From Wenzhouxiangella sp042310355 (GTDB lineage Bacteria > Pseudomonadota > Gammaproteobacteria > Xanthomonadales > Wenzhouxiangellaceae), in contig NZ_JBHJMR010000001.1 of NCBI RefSeq assembly GCF_042310355.1, forward strand, positions 372,001-436,000: a DNA stretch of 64,000 nt, written 5' to 3'. The notes beneath the pieces are model-generated. The model searched no databases. It was not told the DNA's origin and saw only the letters and a program-made list of their open reading frames with translations. The position numbers were made by a program, and so were the translations under genes. This document shows positions 51,787 to 61,294 of the stretch, piece after piece. Numbering within the stretch: the first letter of the stretch is position 1; each line of letters opens with the position of its first letter.

Positions 51787-54700
51787 CTACCGCCCGGAAG
51801 CGCCCGCCCGCCGTTCGTTGAATTTCAGGATCGTCACCAGCAGCGCCGGCAGGAAGGTCAGGGTCACGACGGTCGCGAACAGCAGGCCGGACAGGACAAC
51901 CACGCCGACCCCGCGATAGAGCTCGGTGCCTTCGCCGGGGATGAATACCAGGGGTGCGAGGCCGAACAGGGTCGTGATCATCGACATCATGATCGGACGA
52001 ATACGCGTGGCCACGGCCTCGCGAACCGCTTCGACCGCGTCGGTCACGCCCTCGCGCAGGTTGCGCAGGGTGCGGTCGACGATCAGGATCGGGTTGTTGA
52101 CCACCACCCCGAGCAGGATCAGAAAGCCGAGCATGGTGATCATGTCGAAAGGCTGGCTGATCTGCGCGCCGCCAACAAGGGGCAGCAGGCTGCCCACGCC
52201 GTTGAGCAGGGCCAGGCCGCCGATCCCCCCGGCGATACCCAGCGGCACCGAGGTCAGGATCACGAAGGGCCAGCCCCAGTGCCCGAAGATGGCAACCATG
52301 ACCAGCGCACACAGGATGATCGCCACGATGTAATTGCCGCCGAGTGCGGCGCGCGTTTCCATCAGCTGGTCGCTGGCACCGGAGATGTCGAGGCTCATTT
52401 CATCGGCCAGGTGGCCCTCGCGGGCAAGCCAGTCGACGACTTCCGTCTGGACCTCGCCCAGGGCGGTTTCCAGCGCGACCGAGCGCGGCGGGATGATGTT
52501 GAGCGTGACGGTTCGGCGGCCGTTGAGCCGGCGGATGGCGTCGGTGTCGACCGTCTCGACCACCTCGGCCAGGCTGGAAAGCGGCACCACGCCGGCGTTG
52601 GGCACGTGCACCGGCAATTCCTCGATCCGGTCGAGCCGCTGCTGGTTGCCGGCCTGGCTGAACAGGAAGATGTCGATCTTGTCGTCACCGCGGAAGTACT
52701 CGTCGATGAAGGCGCCGTCGGTCAGGGCCGCCACGGAGAAGCCCAGGTCGGCGCCGTCGATGCCCATCTCGGCGGCGCGGTCCCAGTGCGGTCGAATTTC
52801 GACCAGCGGCTGGTCCAGCGACAGCGAGGAGGGCGAGGATCCCAGCCGGGGATTGTCGAACAGGTCCTCGGCGCGATCGTAGGCCAGTCTCGCCACGCGG
52901 TAGATGTCGGCCAGCTCGCGCCCGGTGATATCGAGGTTGACGCTGCGCGTGCCGCCGTCATTGCTGGAGATGATTGAGCCGCGGCTGACGAAAGCGCGCA
53001 TGCCGGGGTAGGTCTCGTAGTGCGCCTCGATGGCGCTCATCAGGTCCTCGATGTGACCGGGATCGACCGATTCGGCCAGCACCCAGATACTGTCGGTGCT
53101 CACGCGCAGGTTGAAGTAGGCAATGGCCGGCACCTCGGCCTCGCCGCGCTCGAAGCGCGCCGGATCATCGTCGACGAAAGGCATCAGGTAGTCCTCGACC
53201 CGCTTGCCGATGCGCCGCATTTCCTCGAGGTTGTAGCCGGGCGGGGCGATCAGGGTGGCGAAGGTCTTGGGCTCCTCCCCCTCGGGCAGGTATTCGGCCG
53301 GTGGGGTGAGCACGACAATGATCAGGCCCACGCCGACGAGGACCGCCGCCAGGGTGGCCCAGCGCCGCCGGGCCGATTCGATCAGCCAGCCCACGCCGCC
53401 GAGCAGCTTGTCGCGCAGGGCGTGGCCGTGCGCCCGCCCGGACTCGCGCACGCCGAAGTTCAGGCGGGCACTCAGGGTCGGGACGACCGAGATGGCGACC
53501 AGCATGCTCGCCAGGATCGACGCCGAGATCGCCACGGCCACGTCGGAATAGAGTTGCCCGGCTTCCTGCCGGATGAAGAAAATGGGGGCGAACACCAGCA
53601 CCGTGGTCATGGTCGAGGCCAGAACCGCCGGCCAGACCTGCCTGACCCCGTCGATGGCGGCGGCCAGTCGGTCCAGGCCTTCGCGCCGCCGCCGCTCGAT
53701 CGCCTCGAGCACGACGATGCTGTTGTCGAGCGTCATGCCGACAGCGAATGCCACGCCGGCGAGCGAGATGACGTTGATGGTGCGCCCGGCCGCCAGCAGT
53801 CCGAGGAAGGCGGCGATGGTGCAGATCGGCACGCCGACCACGCCCACGAGTGTTGCCCCGAACGAGCGCAGGAACAGGAACATGACCAGAGTAGCCAGCA
53901 CCGCGCCGATGATCAGGTTCTGCCATACGTTGGCCACCGAGGCCTCGACGTAGCGCACGTCGTCGCTGGTCAGGGCCATCTGCATGCCCGCCGCCGCCAG
54001 CACTTCCTCGTTGATGCGCTCGACTTCGGGCAGGATGGCGCGCTTGATGTCGATGACGTTGGAGCCGGGTTCGCGATCGACCGAGATGCTCAGGCTCGGT
54101 CGGCCCCCGGCAAAGCTCAGGCTGCGCTGCTCGTAGTAGGACTCCTCGACCCGGGCGACGTCCTCGAGCCGGACCAGGCTGTCGCCCTGGCGGTCGACGA
54201 TCAGGCGCTCCATCTCTTCGAGGCTGTCGAATCGCCCGACCGTGCGCAGCAGGTAGCGGCGCTTGCCCAGCTCGACGTCGCCGGCGGAGGTGTCGCGATT
54301 GCGCCCGCGCACGGCATCGCGCACCCGGGTGAGCGTGATGCCGCGCTCGGCCAGGGCGCCCGGGTCGACCAGGATGCGGATCTGGCGTTCGGCGCCGCCG
54401 CCGATGTTGATGCGCGAGACCCCGTCGACCCGCTCGAGGCGCGGGCGCACGTTGTCATCGAGAAAGTCGTACATCAGCCGCATGTCGAGCTCGAAGGGAT
54501 TGCCCTCCAGCGGCGTGATCCGGAAGTACATGAAGGAATTCTGCGAAAAGGAGCTCGCCTCCAGCCGTGGTTCGTCGACGTTCTCCGGGTAGGACGGCAC
54601 CTGGCTGAGCGCGTTGTTGACGCGGATCAGCGCCTCGTTGATGTCGGTGCCGAAGGGAAATTCCAGCTCGATCTCGGCGCTGCCGTAGCTGGCCGTCGAG

Positions 54701-54936
54701 ATCATGCGATCGAGGCTGGGGATGCCGCGCAGGTACTGCTCCTGCTCGATCAGGATTTCTTTTTCGATATCCTGCGGTGTCGCGCCCGGCCAGTTGGTCT
54801 CGACGCCGATAACGCGCACTTCCAGGTCGGGAATCATCTGCACCGGGATGCGCAGGGCCGCGAGAACCCCCAGCACGGCAATGATCAGCACGACCACGGT
54901 GACGATGATGCCGTGGCGGATGATGCCTTCGAACAT
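51787..54936 (-). CDS. RND efflux pump permease
   Basis: A 1049-residue inner-membrane pump with twelve helices and two large periplasmic loops. It begins MFEGIIRHGIIVTVVVLIIAVLGVLAALRIPVQMIPDLE; TM4 has FAVGMTLDNSIVVLEAIERRR, with the single Asp rather than the DD of AcrB, and GVVVNNPILIVDRTLRNL lies in TM10. Substrate unknown (drug or metal). It overlaps the adaptor gene by 1 bp; no outer-membrane factor gene is adjacent. Confidence 0.95.
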   Translation of the reverse strand: MFEGIIRHGIIVTVVVLIIAVLGVLAALRIPVQMIPDLEVRVIGVETNWPGATPQDIEKEILIEQEQYLRGIPSLDRMISTASYGSAEIELEFPFGTDINEALIRVNNALSQVPSYPENVDEPRLEASSFSQNSFMYFRITPLEGNPFELDMRLMYDFLDDNVRPRLERVDGVSRINIGGGAERQIRILVDPGALAERGITLTRVRDAVRGRNRDTSAGDVELGKRRYLLRTVGRFDSLEEMERLIVDRQGDSLVRLEDVARVEESYYEQRSLSFAGGRPSLSISVDREPGSNVIDIKRAILPEVERINEEVLAAAGMQMALTSDDVRYVEASVANVWQNLIIGAVLATLVMFLFLRSFGATLVGVVGVPICTIAAFLGLLAAGRTINVISLAGVAFAVGMTLDNSIVVLEAIERRRREGLDRLAAAIDGVRQVWPAVLASTMTTVLVFAPIFFIRQEAGQLYSDVAVAISASILASMLVAISVVPTLSARLNFGVRESGRAHGHALRDKLLGGVGWLIESARRRWATLAAVLVGVGLIIVVLTPPAEYLPEGEEPKTFATLIAPPGYNLEEMRRIGKRVEDYLMPFVDDDPARFERGEAEVPAIAYFNLRVSTDSIWVLAESVDPGHIEDLMSAIEAHYETYPGMRAFVSRGSIISSNDGGTRSVNLDITGRELADIYRVARLAYDRAEDLFDNPRLGSSPSSLSLDQPLVEIRPHWDRAAEMGIDGADLGFSVAALTDGAFIDEYFRGDDKIDIFLFSQAGNQQRLDRIEELPVHVPNAGVVPLSSLAEVVETVDTDAIRRLNGRRTVTLNIIPPRSVALETALGEVQTEVVDWLAREGHLADEMSLDISGASDQLMETRAALGGNYIVAIILCALVMVAIFGHWGWPFVILTSVPLGIAGGIGGLALLNGVGSLLPLVGGAQISQPFDMITMLGFLILLGVVVNNPILIVDRTLRNLREGVTDAVEAVREAVATRIRPIMMSMITTLFGLAPLVFIPGEGTELYRGVGVVVLSGLLFATVVTLTFLPALLVTILKFNERRAGASGR

Positions 54937-56006
54937 CAGGACTCGCCCTCGACGATTCGGATGCGTTCATCCTCGCTGAGGACTTCGTTGCCGCGCGTGA
55001 CGACGCGAACGTCCTCGGGCAGCGTGTCCTCGAGTTCAACGACATCGCCGATATTGCGCCGCACGATCACCTCGCGCTCGGCGACGCGATCGGAGCCTTC
55101 CTCGACGATCCAGATCGTGGTGGTGCCGTCGGGGTAGCGCAGGATGGCGTCGCGCGGGACGCGCACGCTGGTCTCGTCGCGCTCGATCGTGACCTCGACA
55201 CCGGCCGACATGCCCGGCGTGATGGCCCCCGTATCGTCGCTGACCAGAAGCCGGAGCAGGAAGGTGCGGGCGGTGGGGTCGCTGACCGGTACGCGGGCGT
55301 GGACGCGGGCGTTGAGTTCGCGCTCGGGATCGACGTCCGCCCAGGCCCGGACGGACACCTTGTCGCGATCACGCAGCTCCGACCAGTAGCGCTGCGGAAC
55401 GCGCACATCCAGCCACAGCTCGTCGACCTTGACCAGCTCGACCACGGCCGAGCCCGGGGCCACCCATTCGCCGCGGTCGAAATGGCGCCGGCTGATGATG
55501 CCGTCGTAGGGCGCGTGCAGGCGATGGCGTTCGAGCCGCTCGCGCTCTCGCGACAATTCGCTTTCGGCGCGCGCCAGCGCCGCCTCGGCCAGCACCACGG
55601 CTGACTCGCGGGCGCGGCGCTCGGTCTCCGGGAAGAAGCTGTCGTCGCCGAGGCGGCGCGCCTCGGCCGCCAGCCGTCGGTCTTCGGCGAGCGATGCGGC
55701 GGCCTCGTCGCGCGCGGCCTCGGCCCGGGCCACATCCTGCTCGACCAGGCCCGCGTCGAGCTCGAGCAGCAGGTCGCCCTGTTCGACGGCGTCGCCGGCA
55801 TCGACATGGATGGCGGCGATCAGGCCGGACTCCTGTGTCGACAGGCCCGAGACCTGGCGCGCGAGAAGATTACCGGTCATGCGCAGCGACTCGGTGCTGC
55901 GGCCGGTGCTCGGCTCGACCACCGTCACCGGCGTCTGTCCCCAGGCGGAAACGACCTGGCCGCCGGCAAGGGCGACCAGCACGAAAAGTACTGCGAGACG
56001 TTTCAT
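54936..56006 (-). CDS. RND efflux periplasmic adaptor (MFP) subunit
   Basis: A 356-residue adaptor with a signal peptide (LAVLFVLVALAGGQVVSAWG). The split lipoyl halves are LIAAIHVDAGDAVEQGDLLLELD and HRLHAPYDGIISRRHFDRGEWV, flanking a long coiled-coil hairpin (about 90-155). A beta-barrel and a membrane-proximal domain follow. It would link the permease to an outer-membrane channel. First gene of the pair; divergent from rlmKL. Confidence 0.95.
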   Translation of the reverse strand: MKRLAVLFVLVALAGGQVVSAWGQTPVTVVEPSTGRSTESLRMTGNLLARQVSGLSTQESGLIAAIHVDAGDAVEQGDLLLELDAGLVEQDVARAEAARDEAAASLAEDRRLAAEARRLGDDSFFPETERRARESAVVLAEAALARAESELSRERERLERHRLHAPYDGIISRRHFDRGEWVAPGSAVVELVKVDELWLDVRVPQRYWSELRDRDKVSVRAWADVDPERELNARVHARVPVSDPTARTFLLRLLVSDDTGAITPGMSAGVEVTIERDETSVRVPRDAILRYPDGTTTIWIVEEGSDRVAEREVIVRRNIGDVVELEDTLPEDVRVVTRGNEVLSEDERIRIVEGES

Positions 56007-56163
56007 TGGTCCGAATCCATCGCGTCGGTCACTCGCTGCATGTGCAAACGGTTATCGTAGACGACTTGCAGTGAAGCCGAGGATGAATGCATCGAATGAA
56101 GCAACGAAGAAACCGCGCTCGTATTGGCTGCGACGGGCTGCAGCCCGGCTCGGGAGCGAGCGG

Positions 56164-58299
56164 GTGAGCGGGCGCATCACGCTGTTTGCAACAGCGCCCC
56201 GCGGACTACAGGACCTGCTGGCGACGGAGCTCACCTCGCTGGGCCTGGCCGGCGTTCACGCCCGGCGCGGCGGCGTGACCTTCGAGGGCGAGCTCGAAGC
56301 GGCCTACCGTGCCTGCCTGTGGTCGCGGATCGCCAACCGGGTGCTGCTACCGCTTGCCGAGTTCGAGGCCGAGGACGACAACGGTCTCTATCGCGGCGCG
56401 GGCTCGATCGACTGGCGCGCGCATCTCGGCGCGGACAACACGATCGCGGTGGATTTCACCGGCATCCAGGCCGCCATCACCCACAGTCGATTTGCCGCCC
56501 AGCGCGTCAAGGACGCCGTCGTCGACCAGCTGCGCGAGGCCGACGGCGGGCGTCCCTCGGTGGATATCCGTCAGCCCGACGTTCGCATCAACGTCCACAT
56601 GCACGCCACGCAGGTGACCGTGGCCATCGACCTGTCCGGCGAGAGCCTGCACAAGCGCGGCTATCGCGAGACCGGTGTCTCCGCGCCATTGAAGGAGAAT
56701 CTCGCCGCGGCCATGCTCTACCGCGCCGACTGGCCGGAGATTGCCGTCGCGGGTGGCGGCTTCGTCGACCCGATGTGCGGTTCGGGCACGCTGGCCGTCG
56801 AGGCCGCCTGGATGGCCGCCGACACGGCGCCGGGCCTGCTCAGGACCCGCTTCGGTTTTCACCGCTGGCGCGGGCACGACGACGCAATCTGGAAGGCCCT
56901 GGTCGACGAGGCCCTCGATCGCCAGGAGGCCGGCATGGCGCGGCTGCCGCCGATCGTGGCATTCGATCACGACCGGCAGGCCGTCCGCCTGGCAATGATC
57001 AACGTCGAGCGCGCCGGACTGTCCGGCCAAGTTCACGTCGAGCGGCGCGAAGTCTCGGAGGCTTCGCCCCCTTCCGGCGTCCGGGCCGGCCTGGTGGCGA
57101 CCAACCCGCCGTATGGTGAGCGCATCGGCGAGCAGCACGAGCTGGTGCCGCTCTACCTGCGCCTGGGCGAAAACCTGCGCACCCGCTTTCCCGGCTGGCG
57201 GGCCGTGGTACTCAACGGCGCGGGCTGCCAGATCGGCCTCAAGCCGGACAAGAGCTGGCAGCTTTTCAACGGCGCGCTCGAGTGCCGGCTCGAGCGCTTC
57301 GAGATCGGCGTCGATGCCGGCGAATCGACCCGACAGGAAGCAGCGCCGGACCTGGTCAATCGCCTGAGCAAGAACCAACGCCAGCTCAGGAAGTGGCTCA
57401 GCCGCTCGGATATCAGTTGCTATCGTCTCTACGATGCGGACATTCCCGAGTACGCCCTCGCCGTCGATGTCTACGGCGCCGAGTCGGGCGGCTGGCTGCA
57501 CGTGCAGGAGTACGAGCCGCCGGGCAGCATCGACCCGGGCAAGGCACAGGCCCGACTGCGTTCGGCCCTGGCCGCCATTCCCGCCGCGATCGGCGTGCCG
57601 CCGGAGCGCATGGTGTTCAAGGTTCGGCGGCGTCAGCGCGGCAGCGAGCAGTACGAGCGCATGAGCGAGCAGTCGCGCACGCTGATCGTGCGCGAAGGCC
57701 CCTGCCGGCTGGAGGTGAACCTGACCGACTACCTCGATACCGGCCTGTTTCTCGACCATCGCCCGGTGCGCGAATGGCTGGGCGCGAACGCGCGCGGCAA
57801 GCGGTTTCTGAACCTGTTCTGCTACACCGGTGCGGCCACGGCGCAAGCCGCGCTGGGCGGTGCGGTTGAAACCACCAGCGTCGATCTGTCGAAGACCTAC
57901 CTGGCCTGGTTGCGTCGCAACCTCGCGCTCAACGGCTGCGACGAACAACGCCATCGAACGGTCCACGCCGACGCGCGCGATTGGCTGGCCGAATGCGGGG
58001 AACAATACGACCTGGTCTTTCTCGACCCGCCGAGCTTTTCCAACTCCAAGCGCATGGACGGCAGCTTGGATATCCAGCGCGACCACGTCGGGCTCATCGA
58101 CGACGCGATGCGCTGCCTTTCACCCGGCGGCACGCTGGTATTTTCCACCAACCTCCGCAGCTTTCGCCTGGACGAGCAGGTTTCCGAATCCTGGTCGGTC
58201 GAGGACCGGTCGCGCTGGTCCGTCCCGAAGGACTTCGAGCGCAATCCGCGTATTCACCGATGCTGGTTCATCCGTCACGACGTCGACGGCGCAAAGTAG
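56164..58299 (+). CDS. rlmKL: Bifunctional 23S rRNA methyltransferase RlmKL
   Basis: A 711-residue fusion. The N-terminal half has a THUMP domain and the RlmL m2G2445 methyltransferase (FVDPMCGSGTLAVEAAWMAADTAPGL, then LVATNPPYGERIG). The C-terminal half is the RlmK m7G2069 enzyme (FLNLFCYTGAATAQAALGG, LVFLDPPSFSNSKRM). GTG 56164 with GGGAG gives the family N-terminus; ATG 56083 would add 27 unlike residues. Its end overlaps the convergent antiporter by 25 bp. Confidence 0.95.
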   Translation: MSGRITLFATAPRGLQDLLATELTSLGLAGVHARRGGVTFEGELEAAYRACLWSRIANRVLLPLAEFEAEDDNGLYRGAGSIDWRAHLGADNTIAVDFTGIQAAITHSRFAAQRVKDAVVDQLREADGGRPSVDIRQPDVRINVHMHATQVTVAIDLSGESLHKRGYRETGVSAPLKENLAAAMLYRADWPEIAVAGGGFVDPMCGSGTLAVEAAWMAADTAPGLLRTRFGFHRWRGHDDAIWKALVDEALDRQEAGMARLPPIVAFDHDRQAVRLAMINVERAGLSGQVHVERREVSEASPPSGVRAGLVATNPPYGERIGEQHELVPLYLRLGENLRTRFPGWRAVVLNGAGCQIGLKPDKSWQLFNGALECRLERFEIGVDAGESTRQEAAPDLVNRLSKNQRQLRKWLSRSDISCYRLYDADIPEYALAVDVYGAESGGWLHVQEYEPPGSIDPGKAQARLRSALAAIPAAIGVPPERMVFKVRRRQRGSEQYERMSEQSRTLIVREGPCRLEVNLTDYLDTGLFLDHRPVREWLGANARGKRFLNLFCYTGAATAQAALGGAVETTSVDLSKTYLAWLRRNLALNGCDEQRHRTVHADARDWLAECGEQYDLVFLDPPSFSNSKRMDGSLDIQRDHVGLIDDAMRCLSPGGTLVFSTNLRSFRLDEQVSESWSVEDRSRWSVPKDFERNPRIHRCWFIRHDVDGAK

Positions 58300-60062
58300 A
58301 GCAGCAGCCAGCCCTCCTCGGGGCTGAATGCGTGCTCGCGCGAATACAGCTTGAGCTTCCCGTCGGGCGAGACGCTTCCGAGCAGCAGCCAGTCGTCGCC
58401 CGGGTCACCCAGCTTTTCCTCCAGCTGCTCCATGTCGAAGTCCTTGCTCAGCCGGGTGGTCTGGATTGTCCAGTCCTGTTGCAACTTCTCCTCGAGCGAG
58501 TGGGCGTCCACCGGCGGTTCGAAGGCGAAGTAGCCGCGCTGCTGCAGGGTCAGGCGCCGTTGCTCGTCGCTGGATTCCTTCGGCGGCGCCAGCTGGAAGG
58601 CGCGATGGTGGCCGAACGAGGCACCAAGTGCCTTGCAGACCAGGGCGTTGTAGTAGTCGTTTTCCGTTGCGCACAGCAGGTAACTGAGGTGTTCGTCTTC
58701 GAGCTCGTGCTCGGCGTGCTCGGAAAGAACTTCACCGTAATAGGTGCGAATGCCGTCCATCCTCACCGGCTTGAGGCGATGCCATGAGCCGTCGGCAATC
58801 ATCACATTGATGTCGAGCTCTTCGAGCTTCGAGGCCAGTGCGCGCGTCCAGTCGCCGGCCCCCACGATCATCAGCCCGTTTTCTTCCTCTGCGGCCAGCC
58901 CAAGCCGGCGCGCCAGCGGACCGAGGGTGACGCCGTGCAGGATCACGGTGACCAGGATGACCAGGAATACAAGCGGCATCAGGACCTCCGCCTCCGGGTA
59001 GCCGGCGGCCACCAGGCCGGGGCCGAAAATGCTGGCGGTGGCCGCGGCCACGATACCGCGCGGGGCGACCCAGGCCAGCAGCGCCTTGTCCTGCCAGCGC
59101 ATGGGCGCGCCCGCTGTGGCGAGCACGATCGTCAGGGGCCGAACGAGCACGAGTACCACCAGCACGAACATCAAGGCGGGCAGGCCGATGGATTGGAGAT
59201 GGGAAGCGTCGAGCTGGGTCGGAATGACGATGAACAACACCGAAAGCAGCACGACGGTGAGGTTTTCCTTGAAATGGCGCAACGGCTCGCGCTCGACCAG
59301 CTGCATGTTGCCAAGCACCATGCCCATCACCGTGACCGTCAGTAGCCCGGCCTCGTGCTGCACCTGGTTGCTCGACCAGTATGCGGCAAGGACCAGCACC
59401 ATCAGCATCGGCGGCTTGAGGTGGGTCGGCACGATGCCGCGGCGGTAGAACCAGCCGGTCAGCCAGCCGCCGAGCCCGCCAAGCAGGGCGGCGACGGCAA
59501 CGGCCTTGCCCAGGCCCAGAAGTACATCCGACCAGCCCTCTCCGGAAATCGTGAAGTACTGGAAGGCCAGGACCGCGAGCAGCACGCCGACTGGATCGTT
59601 GACGATGCCTTCCCACTTGAGCAGCGAGGCGGATTCCTTGTTGAGGCGCGCCTGACGCAGCAGCGGCACGATGACAGTGGGCCCGGTCACGACCAGGATG
59701 GCGCCCAGAACGATGGCGACCGGCCAGGTCAGTCCGGCCACGAAGTGCGCGGCGAGCGTGCCGAACAGCCATGCCAGCAGGGGGGCGATCGTCGTTAGTC
59801 GCGTGATGCCGTGGCCCGCGCGCCGGAACTCGCCGAGCTTGAGATCCATTCCGCCCTCGAACAGGATGATCGCGATACCCAGTCCGATCAACTCGGTCAA
59901 CTCCCCCGGTGCCATGGCGATATCGATCAACCCGGTGACCGGGCCCAGTACGAGACCGCTGGCGATCAGGACGACGATGGCGGGCAGGCGGACTTGCCAG
60001 GCCAGCCATTGGCTGGCCAGGCCCGCGGCCAGTACGATCATGAGGATAGTGGCGATATGCAT
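58275..60062 (-). CDS. Cation/proton antiporter (CPA family) with C-terminal RCK-like domain
   Basis: A 595-residue membrane transporter. About twelve helices include GIAIILFEGGMDLKLGEFRRAG, VTGPTVIVPLLRQARLN and LKWEGIVNDPVGVLLAVLAFQ, the ND-type core of Na+/H+ antiporters. APRGIVAAATASIFGP follows. From about residue 400 a TrkA-N (RCK)-like domain begins, NGLMIVGAGDWTRALASKLEELD, with further C-terminal sensing sequence. Exchanges Na+ or K+ for protons. Single gene, upstream of which lies the sigma-factor operon in the opposite direction. Confidence 0.93.
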   Translation of the reverse strand: MHIATILMIVLAAGLASQWLAWQVRLPAIVVLIASGLVLGPVTGLIDIAMAPGELTELIGLGIAIILFEGGMDLKLGEFRRAGHGITRLTTIAPLLAWLFGTLAAHFVAGLTWPVAIVLGAILVVTGPTVIVPLLRQARLNKESASLLKWEGIVNDPVGVLLAVLAFQYFTISGEGWSDVLLGLGKAVAVAALLGGLGGWLTGWFYRRGIVPTHLKPPMLMVLVLAAYWSSNQVQHEAGLLTVTVMGMVLGNMQLVEREPLRHFKENLTVVLLSVLFIVIPTQLDASHLQSIGLPALMFVLVVLVLVRPLTIVLATAGAPMRWQDKALLAWVAPRGIVAAATASIFGPGLVAAGYPEAEVLMPLVFLVILVTVILHGVTLGPLARRLGLAAEEENGLMIVGAGDWTRALASKLEELDINVMIADGSWHRLKPVRMDGIRTYYGEVLSEHAEHELEDEHLSYLLCATENDYYNALVCKALGASFGHHRAFQLAPPKESSDEQRRLTLQQRGYFAFEPPVDAHSLEEKLQQDWTIQTTRLSKDFDMEQLEEKLGDPGDDWLLLGSVSPDGKLKLYSREHAFSPEEGWLLLYFAPSTS

Positions 60063-60182
60063 TCCCTTGAAGATCTCCGGTTTCCCCGTGGTCGGGTGCC
60101 AGATTCCGCCCCCGGTTGATGCGCCTGGGTCGAGGATAAACCTTTCCCGGCTCGAATCGCCAATCGCGGGAATCAGAGGGCG

Positions 60183-60207
60183 TGTAAAAAACGGCCGCTT
60201 CGTGCAT
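60183..60207 (+). promoter_or_regulatory. Possible ECF-type promoter of the sigma-factor operon
   Basis: TGTAAAA (-35-like, 60183-60189) and CGTGCAT (-10-like, 60201-60207) lie 30-54 bp upstream of the sigma gene. CGT-containing -10 boxes are common for ECF factors, so autoregulation is plausible; this is one visual match only. Confidence 0.25.
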
Positions 60208-60236
60208 CCAAGGAGTGGAAGGATCTATAAAGGATC

Positions 60237-60707
60237 ATGCCCGAAGTGAATCAGGCCCTGGAACAGCTCATCAGCGACCACCAAGCGCGACTCGTGCGCA
60301 TCGCCCGCCAGTATGCCGGTCCCAATGACTGGCAAGACTTGCTGCAGGAGATCACCGTCGCGTTATGGAAGGGCCTGCCCGGTTTCGAGGGTCGGTCGCA
60401 TCTGTCGACGTGGGTCTATCGAGTGGCGGTAAACACCGCCCTGCAGTTCGTCCGCAAGCGGCGGCCGGCAACCGGAGAACTCTCGCACGAGCCGGCGGGC
60501 AGCACCGATGTGGGTGACGACATGGCCCTGCTGGAGTCGTTCCTGGCGAGGCTCGATCCGGTCAACCGTGCGGTATTGCTGATGGACCTCGAAGGGCTCT
60601 CGCGCGAGGAAATCGCCGAGGTGCTCGGGATCAGCCCGGGGGCGGTCGCGGTTCGGATGACCCGCCTGAAGCAGCGCTTCAACGATGAATTCGTGGAGGA
60701 AGGATAA
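60237..60707 (+). CDS. ECF-type sigma70 family sigma factor
   Basis: A 156-residue sigma factor. Region 2 is QLISDHQARLVRIARQYAGPNDWQDLLQEITVALWKGLPGFEGRSHLSTWVYRVAVNTALQFVRKRR; region 4 is LDPVNRAVLLMDLEGLSREEIAEVLGISPGAVAVRMTRLKQRF. AAAGGAT precedes the ATG. The following membrane gene starts at its stop codon and could be the anti-sigma factor. Confidence 0.92.
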   Translation: MPEVNQALEQLISDHQARLVRIARQYAGPNDWQDLLQEITVALWKGLPGFEGRSHLSTWVYRVAVNTALQFVRKRRPATGELSHEPAGSTDVGDDMALLESFLARLDPVNRAVLLMDLEGLSREEIAEVLGISPGAVAVRMTRLKQRFNDEFVEEG

Positions 60708-61294
60708 TGGACTGGGACCGCATTCGATCCGACTGGCAGTCGCGTCCCGCCGAGGCGGCCGACCGTACGCTACTGCCACCCGCCCGCTTCAGCCGCCTGT
60801 GGCGACGCGTTCGCCGGCGCGACTGGGTAGAGACGGCCGTTGCCGTCTTGTTGGCGCTGTTCTTCGGTGCGACGGCCGGGGTGCTGCTCCTGGCAGCGAT
60901 GCCCGTGCCGGCGGGATTCGCGGTTTGGCTGACGCTGGTGTGCATCTACATTCCGCTCAAGCTCGCGCGGGTGCGCCGACTCATTCCGGAAGCCGATCCC
61001 GAGCAGCCGGTGATCGAATTCCTGCGCGTCGAGCGCCGGGCCCTGCTCGCACAACGCGCCATGCTGGCATCGGTCTGGCGCTGGTACTGGGGGCCGATTG
61101 CCGTTGGCGTCATCGGTTTCTACGTCAGTATCCGGGGTTGGCACTGGCAGTCGGCGGCCTATGTGGCGGTCGTGGTGCTGGTCAGCCTGATCATCGAATA
61201 CGCCAACCGGGCAGCGGTTCGCACGCATATCCAGCCGGCGCTGGACGAACTCGAACAACAGATTGCAAGAATGGAGGAAGACGATGCGTATTGA
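60707..61294 (+). CDS. Membrane protein of unknown function, candidate anti-sigma partner
   Basis: A 195-residue protein starting MDWDRIRSDWQSRPAE. Four hydrophobic segments are visible: VAVLLALFFGATAGVLLLA, FAVWLTLVCIYIPLKL, IAVGVIGFYVSI and AYVAVVVLVSLII, with a cytoplasmic charged loop between. No zinc HxxxCxxC anti-sigma motif is seen. Position inside the operon (overlaps both neighbours) suggests it regulates the sigma factor, but this is inference. Confidence 0.75.
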   Translation: MDWDRIRSDWQSRPAEAADRTLLPPARFSRLWRRVRRRDWVETAVAVLLALFFGATAGVLLLAAMPVPAGFAVWLTLVCIYIPLKLARVRRLIPEADPEQPVIEFLRVERRALLAQRAMLASVWRWYWGPIAVGVIGFYVSIRGWHWQSAAYVAVVVLVSLIIEYANRAAVRTHIQPALDELEQQIARMEEDDAY

